DNA of 64,000 nt from Alnus glutinosa (GCF_958979055.1 NC_084887.1:34264620-34328619); one strand, 5' to 3'; shown: positions 1 to 22,480, counted from the stretch's first letter. The notes: generated by a model not told the origin, from the sequence alone. Numbers and translations are program-made.

Positions 1-440
1 GTTAGAAACATTAACAAGAACCCAACCGAAGAGAGATCTCAAAAAAAGGAGATTTTAGAAAAGAGCACATTTATCTCACTATCCTCGAAAATACGACGAT
101 TCCTTTTATCTCCAAATGCTCCACCTTAAGAAGACAGGAATAACTTTCCAGATTGCCTCTTTGGGATGTCTCCTCCCTTGTACCATCCAACAATGAAGAA
201 GTTATTGAATGTTGCTAGGCATAACCCAAGAGACTCCAAAAAGGTTAAGAATCAATTGCCAGAGAGCTGAAGTATACTCGTAGTGGATAAGATGATCAGT
301 CGCTTCCTTGTTCTTTTTACACAGACAACGCCAATTAGCGAGAAGCCCCGCTTTCTTCGGCCTTAACCTTAACAAACTCTTGTATGATAAGTTGCGGATG
401 ATGTCGTTTTGACTATACTTTGTTTGTGCAAGCATCATAT
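1..440 (-). mobile_element. L1-type LINE fragment (3' part of ORF2), decayed
   Basis: Read on the minus strand, about 360 down to 200 translates to a reverse-transcriptase-associated zinc-binding (zf-RVT) segment: NWRCLCKKNKEATDHL, then SALWQLILNLFGVSWVMPS. The same block in the intact LINE at 11560-14371 reads RCYLCKRDGESVDHI. Below position 200 the resemblance continues with stops and frameshifts, so the copy is dead. It lies in an intron of the PTB gene, antisense to it. The 5' limit is vague; nothing recognisable is seen above about 440. Confidence 0.7.
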
Positions 441-930
441 TTAGCGTCTTTAAAATTGTTCTTTCAGGCATATTTCCTAAGGTTTTGTTCCTTATAATTG
501 GTACCCTATATTTTCTGTTTTTGATTAAACTTTTACTCGTAACTTTGGGCTTTCGTAGCTTAACATTTTGGGAGTATTGGTTGCATACTTCAGCATTGGA
601 GTTTATTTTATTATTTTTTCTCACATTTTATTTAGAGCTAGCATCTATGTGCCAATTTTTATTGAAATCGGTTGAATCACAGATGGTGATATCTCTTATT
701 TAAATTCTTTTGTTGGAGACAGTTTGGAATTATTATCTTGTACGTCATACTCCTTTCTAAGGTCACGCATATATGTACAGGTGTCATTCTGCACTTATTT
801 CTCATCCATTTGGATTTTTCCTTTTTGTTCCATAATATCTACATATGGGCTCGTTTCTAATAGTTATATTTTATTTTTCATTAATGATATTGATATGATC
901 GAATCATGACCATTTCGAATTTTTCCCCAG

Positions 931-3238
931 GTATTTTCTGCTTTTGGCTTTGTGCATAAAATAGCTACTTTTGAAAAGGCTGCAGGTTTCCAGGTATGAT
1001 CAACTGCACTGAATCTTTTTGAGATCTCATTTATCTTGCTATATCTCTCTTACTCTATGGCATTCGCTAGGCCTTAATCCAGTTCAGCGATTCTGAGACT
1101 GCATCTGCAGCAAGGAATGCCTTAAATGAAAGAAGCATACCCAGGTATGTCCAGCTTTCGTGCCCCCTTCTCCTTTGGACTTAAATAAGTTTGGGAAGGG
1201 CACTGATATTGAATGTCTGCTAATCGTGTTCTGATGGTTTACATTAGGTATTTGCTTCCAGAGCATGTTAATTCATGTCACTTGCGTATTTCATATTCTG
1301 CACACACTGATCTGAATATCAAGTTCCAGTCTCACAGAAGCAGGTAACAATGGAATCAAGAGATTCTGTAATCTGTTTATATTCTTCTTAAAAGTCTTTT
1401 GTGTTGACCATGTTCTTTACTTAATCTTTTGTCTTTGTTCTTGTATGCTTTTGATTTTGGCTTCTGGATTCTGCTAATTAATGTCCACACTTTTTGTCAT
1501 CTAGGGGGTTAGTGAAGCCTGCTAGGCAGAACACAGATGTGTTGTCATGGCCACTTAGTAATTTCCTCAATCTTTTGATAATTGTTTAATGCATTTGTTG
1601 ATGTCGTAGTAGTCTCAGAGTTCCTTATTATTATTGTGGATTTGGTTGAAAAATTGCTTCTTCATGGAGACAATTTTTGTCATCTTGGATGATTAGTCTT
1701 AAGAACTTCATATATATTATTACTGTTATATACACATATCTCTCACTCTGTTTCTTTAAGGTAAAATCTTTTTTAATTATATGAAATTGGACCTTGTTTG
1801 GTCTGTTGGATATCATCACTTTTGTCACCCCTTGACTTTTTACTAGGGTCTCACTGAAAGGTCACAGAATTCTGTCATGAAGCATTTTCCTAAATGTTGT
1901 TGCACTGTATTTTGAGAGTTGAGTGGAATTTCTATAGTAGGTTGTTACTCTCTTGAGATTATATATATAGTAAACACAATTAATTAAAAAACGCAAAAGA
2001 CGCAACCCATACACAACAAGTATACAAGAGAAACATGCTAGTAGAAGCAAAAAGATCAAGAAAAATATGAAAGCTAGAAATATTTAAGTCAAAGGCAGCT
2101 GTCCACTGATAGAGTCTTGAAGAACAAATTCTTTAATTATGCCAATGTTTGTTCGCGGTCTTCAAAACTCTGATAATTTTTTTCCCCTCAAAAGACACCA
2201 CATAAGTCAAAATGGAACCATATTCCTCAGAACAACATTCTGTAGCCTACCGAAATACCCTTTCTAGCAAGCGAGAAGGTCTACCACATTGAGTATCCTC
2301 TTTTCAAAATCTGGTGTAGCTTCCTCTGCTCTCAGTTTATTTTGTTGTAATATCAAAGTATAAATGAAATTGTAGCAGATTACTTATACTCTCTCGACTG
2401 TTTCACGCAAGTGTTTAATTTAGTCTTATTGTGGCTGCCTTCCCAACTTGTTTTCATATAATAATATTGAATTTTCAGTTACTGTTTTCAGTAATATGGA
2501 TATGTTTCTACTTAGTGGCACTATCTGAAAGTTGTGTATTAGTACTGGTGTGTAAGAATGCATGATAGATGTGGATTTTGTCTGTGTGATCTGACAGGGA
2601 CTATACAAATCCGTACCTTCCTGTGAATCCTACTGCAATTGAGGGAATTGTGCAGGTGCCTTCTTGTTCTTAAAACATTTATTGCATTGTGCTGTGGTGA
2701 GTACTAACAAACTGTCATTTCCAGCCTTCTGTAGGGCCTGATGGAAAAAAGAAAGAACTCGAGAGTAATGTTCTTCTTGCTTCAATTGAGAACATGCAGT
2801 ATGCTGTTACTGTGGATGTTCTTCACACGGTTAGGGTTTATGTGCTTTCCTAACGTAAATTGATAATGAATTAGGTGACTTGTACTCATACAGTTGTGCT
2901 GGTTTACCTGTTACAGGTATTCTCTGCGTTTGGAACTGTCCAGAAAATTGCTATATTTGAGAAGAATGGTCAAACCCAGGCACTTGTCCAATATCCTGGT
3001 ATATACCCTCCCTATATGGCGATTTAGTTTCCCATGAAACCAGTGGTTCTTTCAAATCTTTCTGCATTAATTTCATGCATCCTTAAAACTTGGTGTCTGT
3101 TCCATTTTTGCATGTAAGAATTCTTCTTGCGCGTTTTTTACTTGTTCTTTCACTTTGAGCAAGAACTAGAAAAGGAAAATTTTCTTTGGTCTTTTGACCC
3201 TTCAAGTTTCTAATTTTGACTAACCATTCTCAGGTCTC

Positions 3239-3274
<36 letters not shown>

Positions 3275-5123
3275 AAGGATTGAACCTTTGAACCCTGGAA
3301 CCCTATCCAACACACCCAATTATGTTTTCTGGGTACCAGTACTACTGGAGTGATTACTGTGCTGCCGAGTTTAGAGATCCCATTATCATCATGGAAAATT
3401 TGCTGTGCATATTTTAGTAGTTCTTTTTATGGTTTTCCTTCACCATAGCAACTATGCTTCAATCACTCATATGAAAATTACTCAGGGAAGACGGTTTATT
3501 TCTCAAAAGGTACCTTGTGCTGATACAAAATCATGCTAATAGAATCTGTTTACTTGTAAGGGCATTGTTAGAATCCATCATATTACTCATCAAAGGCCAA
3601 GCTTTAGTTCCTGTCTGGTGTTGATGTCTCATTATACCTTAATTTTTGAAATTTGTAGGCAGTGAAATATGAATCTGGTGATCGCACTGATCATATGTAG
3701 GGATGGAACAAAGTTCCAAGTTTGTCAGTTCACAGGCAGACTTGAAGCAGCTTTACTTCTCATTTTTCTTAAGCACCCTGTTTAATTGTTGAAGAATACA
3801 GGACATAAATTAACTTGGGATCTATTTGCTTTTTTGCTGTGACATATTTTACCTGGTTTGTTGTTGAAAGTTTATTTATGTTTTCTTACTTTTGCCCTCT
3901 TCATTTTGGCTTGGTAGTATACTAAGGGGCGCCTCACGCTTTTAATGAGATTGGCTTATTACTTGTCAAAAAATTTTTTTTGGCTTGGTTTTGTTTAGTT
4001 TTATGGTGGTTTTCAGGCATTTAGGTCTCGTTGATTCTTGACACTGTCATTAGTATCATACTACAATAAAATAATTGGTGCTTTGTTTCTTTGTTTATTT
4101 TTTATTTTTTCTCCACATTGTATATGTCATAATACCATTTTAAGGCTTCAATCGCTTGTTAACCCATTTTAACAAGGCGCAATTTTTACTTTTTTGGTGC
4201 AGTTTTTTTTTTTTTTTTTTTTCCAAGTGTTATTTGAACTTTTTAAGCCACCATCATTTGATCTGTTAATTGTAATCTTCAGATGTTAGTACTGCGGCAG
4301 CTGCCAGAGAAGCCTTAGAGGGACATTGCATATATGATGGTGGCTATTGTAAGCTTCATCTATCATACTCTCGTCATACTGATCTCAATGTAAAGGTATA
4401 AATATGTAATTTTGAGTTAATGTTCATGAGAAAAAATAAAAGGGGAAATAATGTAAAGACGTCCTTAGAAGAAAAAGTGGATCCTTTCTTGATCGAACTT
4501 GGTCCTTAAATGTATGCTTCCTTGACACACTTAACTGCCCGTTTATTATGGTTTCTTATATTTTATTACATGTTTGAGAAAATGTTCTGAGAATCTGATC
4601 TTTTGTCTTACATTTGTTATAGGCTTTCAGTGATAAAAGTAGAGATTATACAATTCCAGATGCAAGTTTGCTTGCGGCACAACAAGTGTCATCGGGTCAC
4701 CCTGGTGTTCCAGCAGTTTGGCAAAATCCTCAGGCTGGTCCATTGTATCATGGGAATAATTTTACTTCAGGAGGTGCTTTGCCGGCTCAGTATCCTGGTG
4801 GACAGGTGGCACCATGGGATCCTGCCATGCAGGCGGGCAGACAGACATTTGTATCGGTTCCTGGCACTTATACCGGTCAAACTTTTGCTGCATCTGCAGT
4901 TCCTGCATACGCCAGTGCAGCAGTGCCTGCTGGTTCCTCACCACTGACACCGACCAGCCAAATTCCTTCTGCTGTCACTTCCATGGGATTTTCTTCAGGG
5001 GTTCCAGCGAATGTGCGACCTGGTGGTGCTTCCTCTCCGGGTCAGCGTCAGCTAGGGGTTCCGCCAAATGTGCAACATGGTGGTGCTTCGCGTCCTGGTC
5101 AGCCTACTTATTATGGTCAATAG
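931..5123 (+). CDS. PTBP2: Polypyrimidine tract-binding protein homolog (PTBP1/PTBP2 type), 5' end outside the window
   Basis: RNA-binding splicing regulator that binds CU-rich tracts in pre-mRNA. Exons by splice signals and frame continuity: 931-993, 1071-1144, 1248-1343, 2598-2655, 2725-2829, 2917-2998, 4283-4395, 4623-5123 (stop TAG), giving 363 residues. The first exon here starts inside RRM2 (VFSAFGFVHKIATFEK); RRM2 ends near SYSAHTDLNIKFQ. RRM3 follows (SNVLLASIENMQYAVT, then VFSAFGTVQKIAIFEK, LSYSRHTDLNVK). Each RRM is followed by an SRDYT motif, as in Arabidopsis PTB1/PTB2 and unlike the more distant PTB3. The C-terminal tail of about 150 residues is low-complexity (A, G, P, Q, S), ending PTYYGQ. 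RRM1 and the first half of RRM2 lie upstream of position 1. Introns are large and loaded with LINE debris. Arabidopsis PTB1 and PTB2 are known to autoregulate by unproductive splicing. Family certain; paralogue symbol tentative. Confidence 0.9.
1965..2340 (-). mobile_element. LINE 3' end fragment in a PTB intron
   Basis: On the minus strand the segment reads SRLYQWTAAFDLNISSFHIF, the usual C-terminus of plant L1 ORF2. It is followed by the 3' UTR signature gtatacttgttgtgtatggg and a T/A-rich tail near 1965. The intact LINE at 11560-14371 ends its ORF with a comparable segment and carries a gtatacttctagtgtacg tail. Stops in the upstream part show it is decayed. It lies inside the 1344-2597 intron, antisense to the gene. 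Confidence 0.65.
3242..3273 (+). repeat. (CT)n tract inside a PTB intron
   Basis: About 32 bases of CT dinucleotide repeat lie within the 2999-4282 intron of the PTB gene. It is directly followed by TTCAAG, which looks like a 3' splice site with a long polypyrimidine tract. PTB proteins bind CUCUCU-type RNA, so this is a possible binding site in the gene's own transcript (inference). Confidence 0.85.
3895..3975 (+). mobile_element. LINE 3' terminal stub in a PTB intron
   Basis: The sequence around ggggcgcctcacgctttta and ttacttgtcaaaaaa closely matches the 3' end of the LINE at 14314-14370 (ggggcgccttacgctttc, then ttacttatcaaaaaa). Only this tail is clearly recognisable, so it is a severely 5'-truncated insertion in the sense orientation of the gene. 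Confidence 0.55.
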
Positions 5124-6340
5124 GTTGTATCTTCTCTTCTTCAAGTAAATGCGAGGCATTCCTAGCGTCTCTGGCTCTCTCTCGTGCAAAAACTTCTACG
5201 CGACATATTCAATTCTTCACTTATTCTGGAATTCTTTGTGTCTGTCTAATCATCAAAGAAAACCTGTAACTGTTAAAAAATTTCAATGTGGCGTCCTTTC
5301 AGATATTCCGATTTCGGCTGCATTTGGGGGTATAAAGTGACTTTTTTGGTTTGTTCCCTTTATGTATTAATTTGATTAGACGAGGCTGGTTAGTAAGGTA
5401 ACGGAGAAGTCAGAAACCGTTAACACCGGAAGGTGAAGAGTAGGTATCAAAGTTCGTTCACAAAATGGAGCATAACATTAAGTAAAAGGCCCAGGGCTGT
5501 GCATAAGCTGCTGATAAATATGGTTGATGCAATTGAAAGCCATTGGCGAGTACCCCTCGTGCAGAAAACTTCTGCAGCGAATGGGCAGAATGGGTTATCC
5601 CTACAAAGGGTCATGTTGGATAGTGTGACCTAAGCGTACTTCGAAAAAGCTTGAACTAAAAACTCGTCTTTTGGCCGGGGTTTAGAAAATCTCTCTAGCC
5701 TTTCTTAATGAAGATAGTTCAGAAAATGTCGGTAAATAGAAGAGATCTTAGAGACTAAGCGTGATCTCCCAAGTTTCCTCAAAGAAAATGAACCAAATAT
5801 GTACCGAATATTCGGTTTTTAAAGATACTCGGCGCCACTTCCGGTGATCGTTTTTTTCCTTATGTTAAGTAAGTGTGCATGCAAGTTGGATTCAAGGTGT
5901 TCTATTTCCACCGTCTTGCCAATCAATCTGCATCGATGGATGTCGCGTCTATAACCCGTGCCCCAGTGTGAAAAATAGTTGCCGTTTACAAAATTAAATG
6001 AGAAATGGCAGATGTATTAAATCTTTTTATTAAAAGATGGTACTAAGATAATGTGGTGCATTTAATAGTGTATATGAAGTCAATGTTAATTGCGTTTTTT
6101 AAAAATTTAAATAATATGAAATCATATATATTTTAGATGTATCAACTTTAAATTCTGGCCGGATAGTATCAAGTAATTTGAAATGGAGAGATCTTATTCC
6201 ATCACTTTGATATACATGTCTTGATAAAAGATTTGGTACTTCTAACAAATTAAATGAAAGTTTATTAAAGGCCCAGAAAAAAAAAAAAAAAAAAATAAAG
6301 GTTCAGCACTCGGATTATACTGCAAACCCAAACCCCCTTA
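5124..6340. other. PTB 3' UTR and intergenic spacer
   Basis: The PTB 3' untranslated region begins after the TAG at 5121-5123. I see no clear polyadenylation signal and no second gene. The short open frames here (for example 5433-5633) lack family resemblance. From about 6000 the sequence is AT-rich, with a poly(A) run near 6278-6295. Confidence 0.6.
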
Positions 6341-6920
6341 ACGGATCCGGCTTCTATGCGGTACTAAAAAGTACATCGTTTGGGCGTTGGCAAGGTCTAG
6401 TGGTATTTCTGGGGAGCCTCAGCCCCTAATCCCTAATAGTACCGGGTCCCGGTTGCGGGCGGGACTGGGAGTAGTTTGCCATGCTTCTCTCTGGGAAGAG
6501 GTTTCCAAGTAAGTCTATGAGCTTCAGCTTCACTTGCTCGTGATTGTTCTATTGCTTTCGTTTCCTGTTTGTTTCCCTGGATTTTGTTGTGCAAGTATTT
6601 GAATGCAGAAGTGCAGTGGTTATTTTTTGTTCGTTTGTATATTTGGTTGTTACTTCTATTATCAAAACTTGCCCAGACAACATTTGAAGACTTTTATTGT
6701 TTTATTTTCGTCTGTTTTTGAATCCCATTTGCGCTGAAGTGAACCATGGCGTCCAGGTCGGTCCAGGTGTTAGCTAGGATTCCCTTTTATGTAAGAAAGG
6801 GCATATTTGTCATTTGATTATCCGGAAAAGTGTATTTATAACAAAACGGTGCTGTTTTAGACTACAGCATCTATGCGGTACTTTTTAGTTTTTAGTACCG
6901 CATAGAAAAAAGCCGGATCC
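6341..6920. mobile_element. Inverted-repeat-flanked element between the PTB and COQ5 genes
   Basis: The left end at 6343-6372 (ggatccggcttctatgcggt, then actaaaaagtac) reappears in reverse complement at about 6888-6920 (tagtaccgcatag, then gccggatcc). The two ends bracket about 500 bases. This looks like terminal inverted repeats of a non-autonomous DNA element, but no matching target-site duplication is visible. The interior contains a stretch at 6390-6470 resembling a tRNA-derived pol III promoter (gtctagtggta as box A; a poor box B) and a strong splice donor, gtaagt, near 6509. Identity unsettled. Confidence 0.4.
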
Positions 6921-6924
6921 CCGG

Positions 6925-7459
6925 CCAGTTAACCACCTCTCTTCTCTCTTTTCTCTCCTCTTCACACCCCGCGCGACTACTGTCACCGTTGCCTCCGGCA
7001 TCGGCGAGCCTTGACCGCCGTTATTCCTTTCCGGCTGCCACTGACCTGATTCCGTCACCGGTTAGAAGCGCTAATTTTATACTATTTTTGAGGTTATATT
7101 TTTGCGTTTTTCTTCTTCTTATATTCTTCTTCAAATTGTCTCCAACTTCATTCGATTTTGAGAAAATAGAGCACAAGAAATTTTCAAATTTTTTCTGTTC
7201 CCAATGAATTCATTTTTATAGCAGTCAACAGTGCCTCAGTTTCTTTCTACTTAAATGCTCGAAATACTCAATGCTCTAATGAAAACATTTTCCCAGGCTT
7301 CTCGCTTTATTGTGTTCTTAGCTTTACATAATCCAGACTGTCATCATTTAGATATGTATGAATTCGAGTTAAAATGTTAATTCTTACATTATATCTGAAT
7401 TGATTGTACATCTGACTGTGATCTGATCCTGTTTATTATTTATTTATTTTTGTTTATAG
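6925..7459 (+). promoter_or_regulatory. COQ5 5' leader with probable 5' UTR intron
   Basis: A CT-rich stretch at 6930-6970 followed by GC-rich sequence to about 7060 has the look of a plant core promoter and 5' UTR. A plausible donor (ccg, then gttaga) lies near 7060. An acceptor ending tttatag at 7459 sits two bases before the ATG. The leader is therefore probably spliced. Inferred from signals only. Confidence 0.45.
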
Positions 7460-7461
7460 CC

Positions 7462-17543
<10,082 letters not shown>

Positions 17544-20500
17544 TGTGTCATCAATTCTTATCTGAAATATCCCTACAGCTTGTATACCTCACAGAATTTC
17601 TGGCAGTGAAGCTTCAGTTCATGTTTCCCTGTATGAAATACGACAGAAAGCTTTTTAGTTAGTTTGAAGGGGACTCTGTACGAGTGTCCATTTGTTCAAA
17701 TTTCTGGAGAAAAATGGGTTTATCACTTAATAAAGCTTGATCTTGATGGGCCGCTGTAGCCATGTGGGTTGCCACGTGATGGTGGGCACTTTAACTGTAC
17801 TTCCCTAATATATCTGTATAATCAAAATCAGTCAGTCTCAAACCCAACCTTCACTAGTGTTCTCAAAGAAATCGACCGACTGTGTAGAGATTGGCAGATA
17901 ATCTGTACAGCTTCGGTGCAGGTTTTGATTTGGAGTGCCTTGTCAATTAGTTAATTTGTCTTTACCTTTTAACGGTATGCATCAAGATAGAGTAAAGCTG
18001 GCTGGATCTACTGGGAAAGCGATACAAGGCGTGTTCTAATAATCTATCGCAGCTTGCAAGCATATCTCAATCCATTCATGTCATTTTCTTGTTGACTTCG
18101 TCAAAAGAAAATTTGTTCCCCAGTATGAGATGGAGGGCTTGGGTTCTTTTTTGTAGATTGATTATGCACATGATAGATGGTTGCTAATATTGAAGAGACG
18201 CCACCAAAGTTGCTCATAGCGGTGAAATTTGGGACTCCTATCTTAATTTTAATCCACTAAGATCCGATTAAAAAATCACCTTTTCTATTTTAGCAAATCA
18301 CATCCGGCTTAGCAAGTTTTAGTTAAAGAACTTTTAACTATTTTATCTTTTTACTTTAATTTATTCTATTTAAATATTCTTGATGTATTCTCTCCGATAA
18401 TCATATTTTTTAATTTTTTTTCCCAAATGGTCATTTTTTTTAAAAAAAAAAAAAGAAAAAGAAAATTCATCTTTTCCCGACTATCATCCCTACAAAGAGC
18501 CAAGAACAAACATTTTGCTGTAGTACAAGAGTCGATAGAGGAGCGAGGCCGCAAGGGTAACTAAGCTGGAGGTGGCATCAGAGTAGTGGTGGAGAGCTGT
18601 TTGAAGAAAGATATTAGACTGATTTTTTTTATTTTATTTTTTTATATTAGTTTATTTAGGCATATATGGTTGAGGCGTTGAGCTCGGAACAGGATCATCT
18701 CCACTTAGTTATAAATCAGAAGTATAATTGTTTTTTAACATTTTTATAAAATGTGAAAAGATAACTATAATCTTGATTTATAACTAAATTGATCTCTCCC
18801 TTTCAAATGAAATGGAGAGGATCCAAATTCATTGAGCTCCGGTGCAAGGGTTGCCCCAACCCGCCCTGCGGGGTGTGCGTGTCTTAAATGTTGTAAATTT
18901 GATTGCATGATTGCATCGTTGATGTTTGCTGGTGAGCAGACCACACGCAAATAGAACATGACCTTAATGACCCTGGATAGGATAGAACAAGGAGAAAGTT
19001 ATTGGAACCTGCTTGAGCTGTTATAGTTATTGATGATCAAATTTTGCAGACAAATAAATAATAATAGAGGCAAAAGGACCATGGATGTCAGATACAATTA
19101 ATGTGCATCTCCCTTACAAATTGATACATGCACGTACGTACGGGACATGCAGTAGCTTAATTAGGATCATGAGCATGAGCATGGAAGAAGCAGTAATGGT
19201 GAGGTGCTAGCTTGGTATACATGTTGGCCTTATAATGTACGTTGTGAATGGTGTATGCGCGCAGTTTGATTTAGGTGGGGTGAGCTTTTATTAATGCAGT
19301 GTAGCTTTTTGTCGACAATGAAGAGGATAGAACAAACTCATGATCTTTAATCACTACTCAACTCGATCTTCACGATCGAAAGCATACATACATGTGATGT
19401 GATGCAGTGGCCGTCTGAGGCAGACATCAGACATGCATGAGACAACAACTGCAGCAAGGCACTGGTATTTCCTGATCACACATGAGACGACTGAGAGGAC
19501 ATGCATATATATATATATATATACATATGCAGCTATATACGGAAATATCGATCTGTGTTATATATAGTCTATATATTTATCTTCATTAATTATCTCGATC
19601 AGTATCTACGATCTTACTGATCATGACATCCTTTGATGTACATAAGGATCACGGACATTCATTACGCAAACTGGTTTGTAAGTAGTAACCCATATTTACT
19701 TTTCTATACATTAATTGGATTCGTGGAAGGGCTATTTCTTCTAGTACTATACCAGTGGCTTCCTAATAGCTAAGTTTCAGTAATAAACTGTATGAGCTAG
19801 CCCTGATTCAGTACTACAAATAAACAAGACTTATGTTTCCCTAGCTACTGCCCTTTCCCCCCTTCCCCGAATTGAAAAAAAAATAAAAAAATAAAAATGA
19901 CAACAAGACTTAATGTTTAATATTATGGTGATTGAACTAATTAGAGCACACCTCCAATGCATATATATATATATGCCACAATCATTATACAATTTTTTTT
20001 TTTTTTTTTGAGAAAATACACTTTAGTTTCCCAAACTATGTACCATTCCTTTGGCACTTAGCCCACAAAACTTTAAAAAATGATATTTAACTCCTTTCAA
20101 TCAAACTATTACAATGGACGGAAAACACCACATGATGAGCGTGCACATGACTTTTCTTTTACTTGAACTATCCAAATTATTCCAAAAAATTATTTAAAAT
20201 GAATAAAAAAACTGAAGTAGTGGTGAGAGGTGGTTCAGGTTTGGTCATCCTTACTTAGGGACGGAGCTAGGAGTTTTTATGGGCAGGAGCCAGTGGCAAT
20301 AATTTTTTTTTTGATATAGGCTAGTAGGCTAAATTTTTACTTTTTACCTTATATTTTTTAGAAATTTTTTTTCTCACCTTATAATTTTTTTTATTTTTAT
20401 TTTTTTTTTATTTTTTAGGACTGGTTCGACCACTTCCAAACTGGTAAGGGGGTAGCCAAAACCATCATCTTATGGCTGAGGGGTCGTTTGACCACCCAAT

Positions 20501-20834
20501 TAGTTTTTTTTTTTTTTTTTTTGAAAATATATATATTTCAAAGGTAATTAAATTTGGACAATTCAAGTAAAATAAAATTAAAAAAAAAAAAATCATGTGT
20601 GCATCGCGTATTACATTTTCTGTTTATTTTAATAGTAAATGTAAACGGAGAGTACGGCTTATATACAAATTATAAATTATGCAAATGGGATCAAGTATGA
20701 TTAGTTTTTAAAGTTTGAGAGTTTTTTTTTTTATTTTTTTTATTTTTTTTATTTTTTTTTATTTTTTTTTATTTTTTTATTTTTTAAGATAGTGATAAAT
20801 TGAAACTTGAATAGAAAGAAGTCGGATGCATATA
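17544..20834. other. COQ5 3' flank and AT-rich intergenic DNA
   Basis: The COQ5 3' UTR probably runs to about 17740 (AATAAA-like cttaataaagc at about 17727). Beyond it no gene is supported. Contents: a (TA)n tract at 19505-19522, another at 19962-19974, and long poly(T) and T-rich stretches at 20340-20410, 20505-20522 and 20724-20786. Part of 20010-20740 (starting tacactttagtttcccaaac) resembles the ends of common plant MITEs, but I cannot pair the termini. Confidence 0.5.
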
Positions 20835-20849
20835 CACTACAAAAAAAAA

Positions 20850-21345
20850 AGGCATTTTGAGCCGTTTCTGTTGGAGCCGTTTTATAAAAACGGCTCCAAT
20901 TTGAAACGTTTTTAATGAAAACGGCTCCATTTGGAGCCGTTTTTTAAAAAGGTTTTTAATTGGAGCCGTTTAAATTAAAAACGGCTCAAAATTGAGCCTG
21001 TTTTTAAAACGGCTTCAAAAAATTTAGAGCCGCTTAAGATAAAACGGCTCTATATGGAGCCGCTTTCAAAAAAACGGCTCCATTTTGAGCCGTTTAATTT
21101 TAAGCGGCTCTAATTTGAGCAGACTATTTACAACCTAAATATTAGTTAGAGACGTTTTTAGCAAAAGGGCTCTATTTTCAGCCCTTTTATCTAAAACGGC
21201 TCAAATTAAAGCCGTTTGTAAGAAACGGCTCAATCTTGAGCCCTTTAAAAAACGGCTCAATTTCTAGCTGTTTTAGATAAATGGGCTCCATTTGGAGCCG
21301 TTTTATCTGAAAACGGCTCTATTTTCAGCACTTTAATTTTATAAA
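20850..21345. repeat. Left subterminal repeat array (gagccgtttt type)
   Basis: Many copies of gagccgttt and its inverse aaacggctc, often arranged as short palindromes (gagccgttttataaaaacgg). In CACTA elements such arrays bind the TnpA-type protein and are needed for excision (family knowledge). The right array at 31565-32100 uses the same motif. Confidence 0.85.
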
Positions 21346-22018
21346 AACAGAGTCCAATTTTAAAAATTAAAAATAACTCCATTTATAATAATTCTAGCCA
21401 TATATATTAAAAATAAAAGTAATTAATATATATATATATATAATCACAACGCCCAAATTAAAGGTGAGAAACAAATTAAAGCCCGATTGACCAAATTAAA
21501 GGTCATCGAAGTGAATTAAAGATAAAGAATTAAAATTTAACTTGGTTCCGAGAAAGAAACGACCGCCGGAGTTGGCGTGTGTAAAGCATTCATGTGCCTT
21601 CTTTGAGAACCCCCTTAACGATGGACGATCTTTACGAACTTTGATCGGCATCTTCCAAGGCTAGAGATAATAACTATAGCCCACACGCATATAAAACAAA
21701 ATATCTAAACCACAAGCACGTGTGGGTCACACACCAATTAGAGACGAAACACACAACCTCATTAAGTGTCCAAAAAAGGCCGGCTACTACACCTAGACAG
21801 TTTTTGTCGAATAAAATCCAACCGAGTATAAAAAGATCGAAATTGCCTTAAAGGCTAGGAGAAAAACATCGGAATCGGAGATGTGAAGCCTCTCTCTCCC
21901 CGACGAACAAAGCTTTTAGGTTTCTCTCTCTCTCTAGAAACTTCAAACGTTCTTTCTCTAAAGAGAGAGTAGAGTACTTGATTAGTATATATGTCAATAT
22001 ATATATATGTATATACAT

Positions 22019-22020
<2 letters not shown>

Positions 22021-22075
<55 letters not shown>
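22021..22075 (+). repeat. (CA)n(TA)n microsatellite
   Basis: About 40 bases of CA repeat followed by TA repeat, inside the CACTA element between the two repeat arrays. Open frames on the opposite strand here (Cys-Val repeats) are artefacts of the repeat. Confidence 0.9.
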
Positions 22076-22076
<1 letters not shown>

Positions 22077-22159
22077 TAATAACTAACTATATATTTATCA
22101 ACAGATTATAATTAATATTTATTGATTTGTTGTGATATATGTATATATATATATATATA

Positions 22160-22480
22160 AAATTGAAAATAATTGGAGTCGTTTTTGTCCTAAAACGACT
22201 CTAGATAGAATCGTTTAGGAAAAACGACCTCTATTTAGAGTCGTTTTATAGTAAGAAACGACTCCATTTAGAGTCGTTTTACTAAAAACGACTCCAAATG
22301 GAGTCGTTTTAGGAAGACGACTCCAAATGGAGTCGTTTTTCTAAAAACGACTCCGTTCGGAGTCGGAGGTGTGCGGGAAACGGAACGACACAGTTCTGTC
22401 CCGCGCGCCTCCCGACTCCAAACGGAGTCGTTTTTCTAAAAACGGCTCCAAATGGAGTCGTTTTTAGTAAAACGACTCCG
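22160..22480. repeat. Second internal repeat array (gagtcgtttt type)
   Basis: Another array of inverted and direct 10-mers, but with gagTcg/cgActc in place of gagCcg/cgGctc. Both forms meet near 22440 (aaaacggctccaaatgg). It lies about 800 bases inward of the first array and directly upstream of the GC-rich and CT-rich presumptive promoter. Confidence 0.8.

Noticed and set aside
6390..6470. A tRNA gene
   Set aside because: Only box A-like sequence is convincing; no cloverleaf can be paired and box B is poor. At most a SINE fragment.
19100..19660. A microRNA precursor between COQ5 and the CACTA element
   Set aside because: Sequence is less AT-rich than its surroundings, but none of the conserved plant miRNA sequences I know and no long hairpin were found.
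21848..22060. Cys-Val repeat frames on the minus strand
   Set aside because: Artefact of the CA microsatellite.
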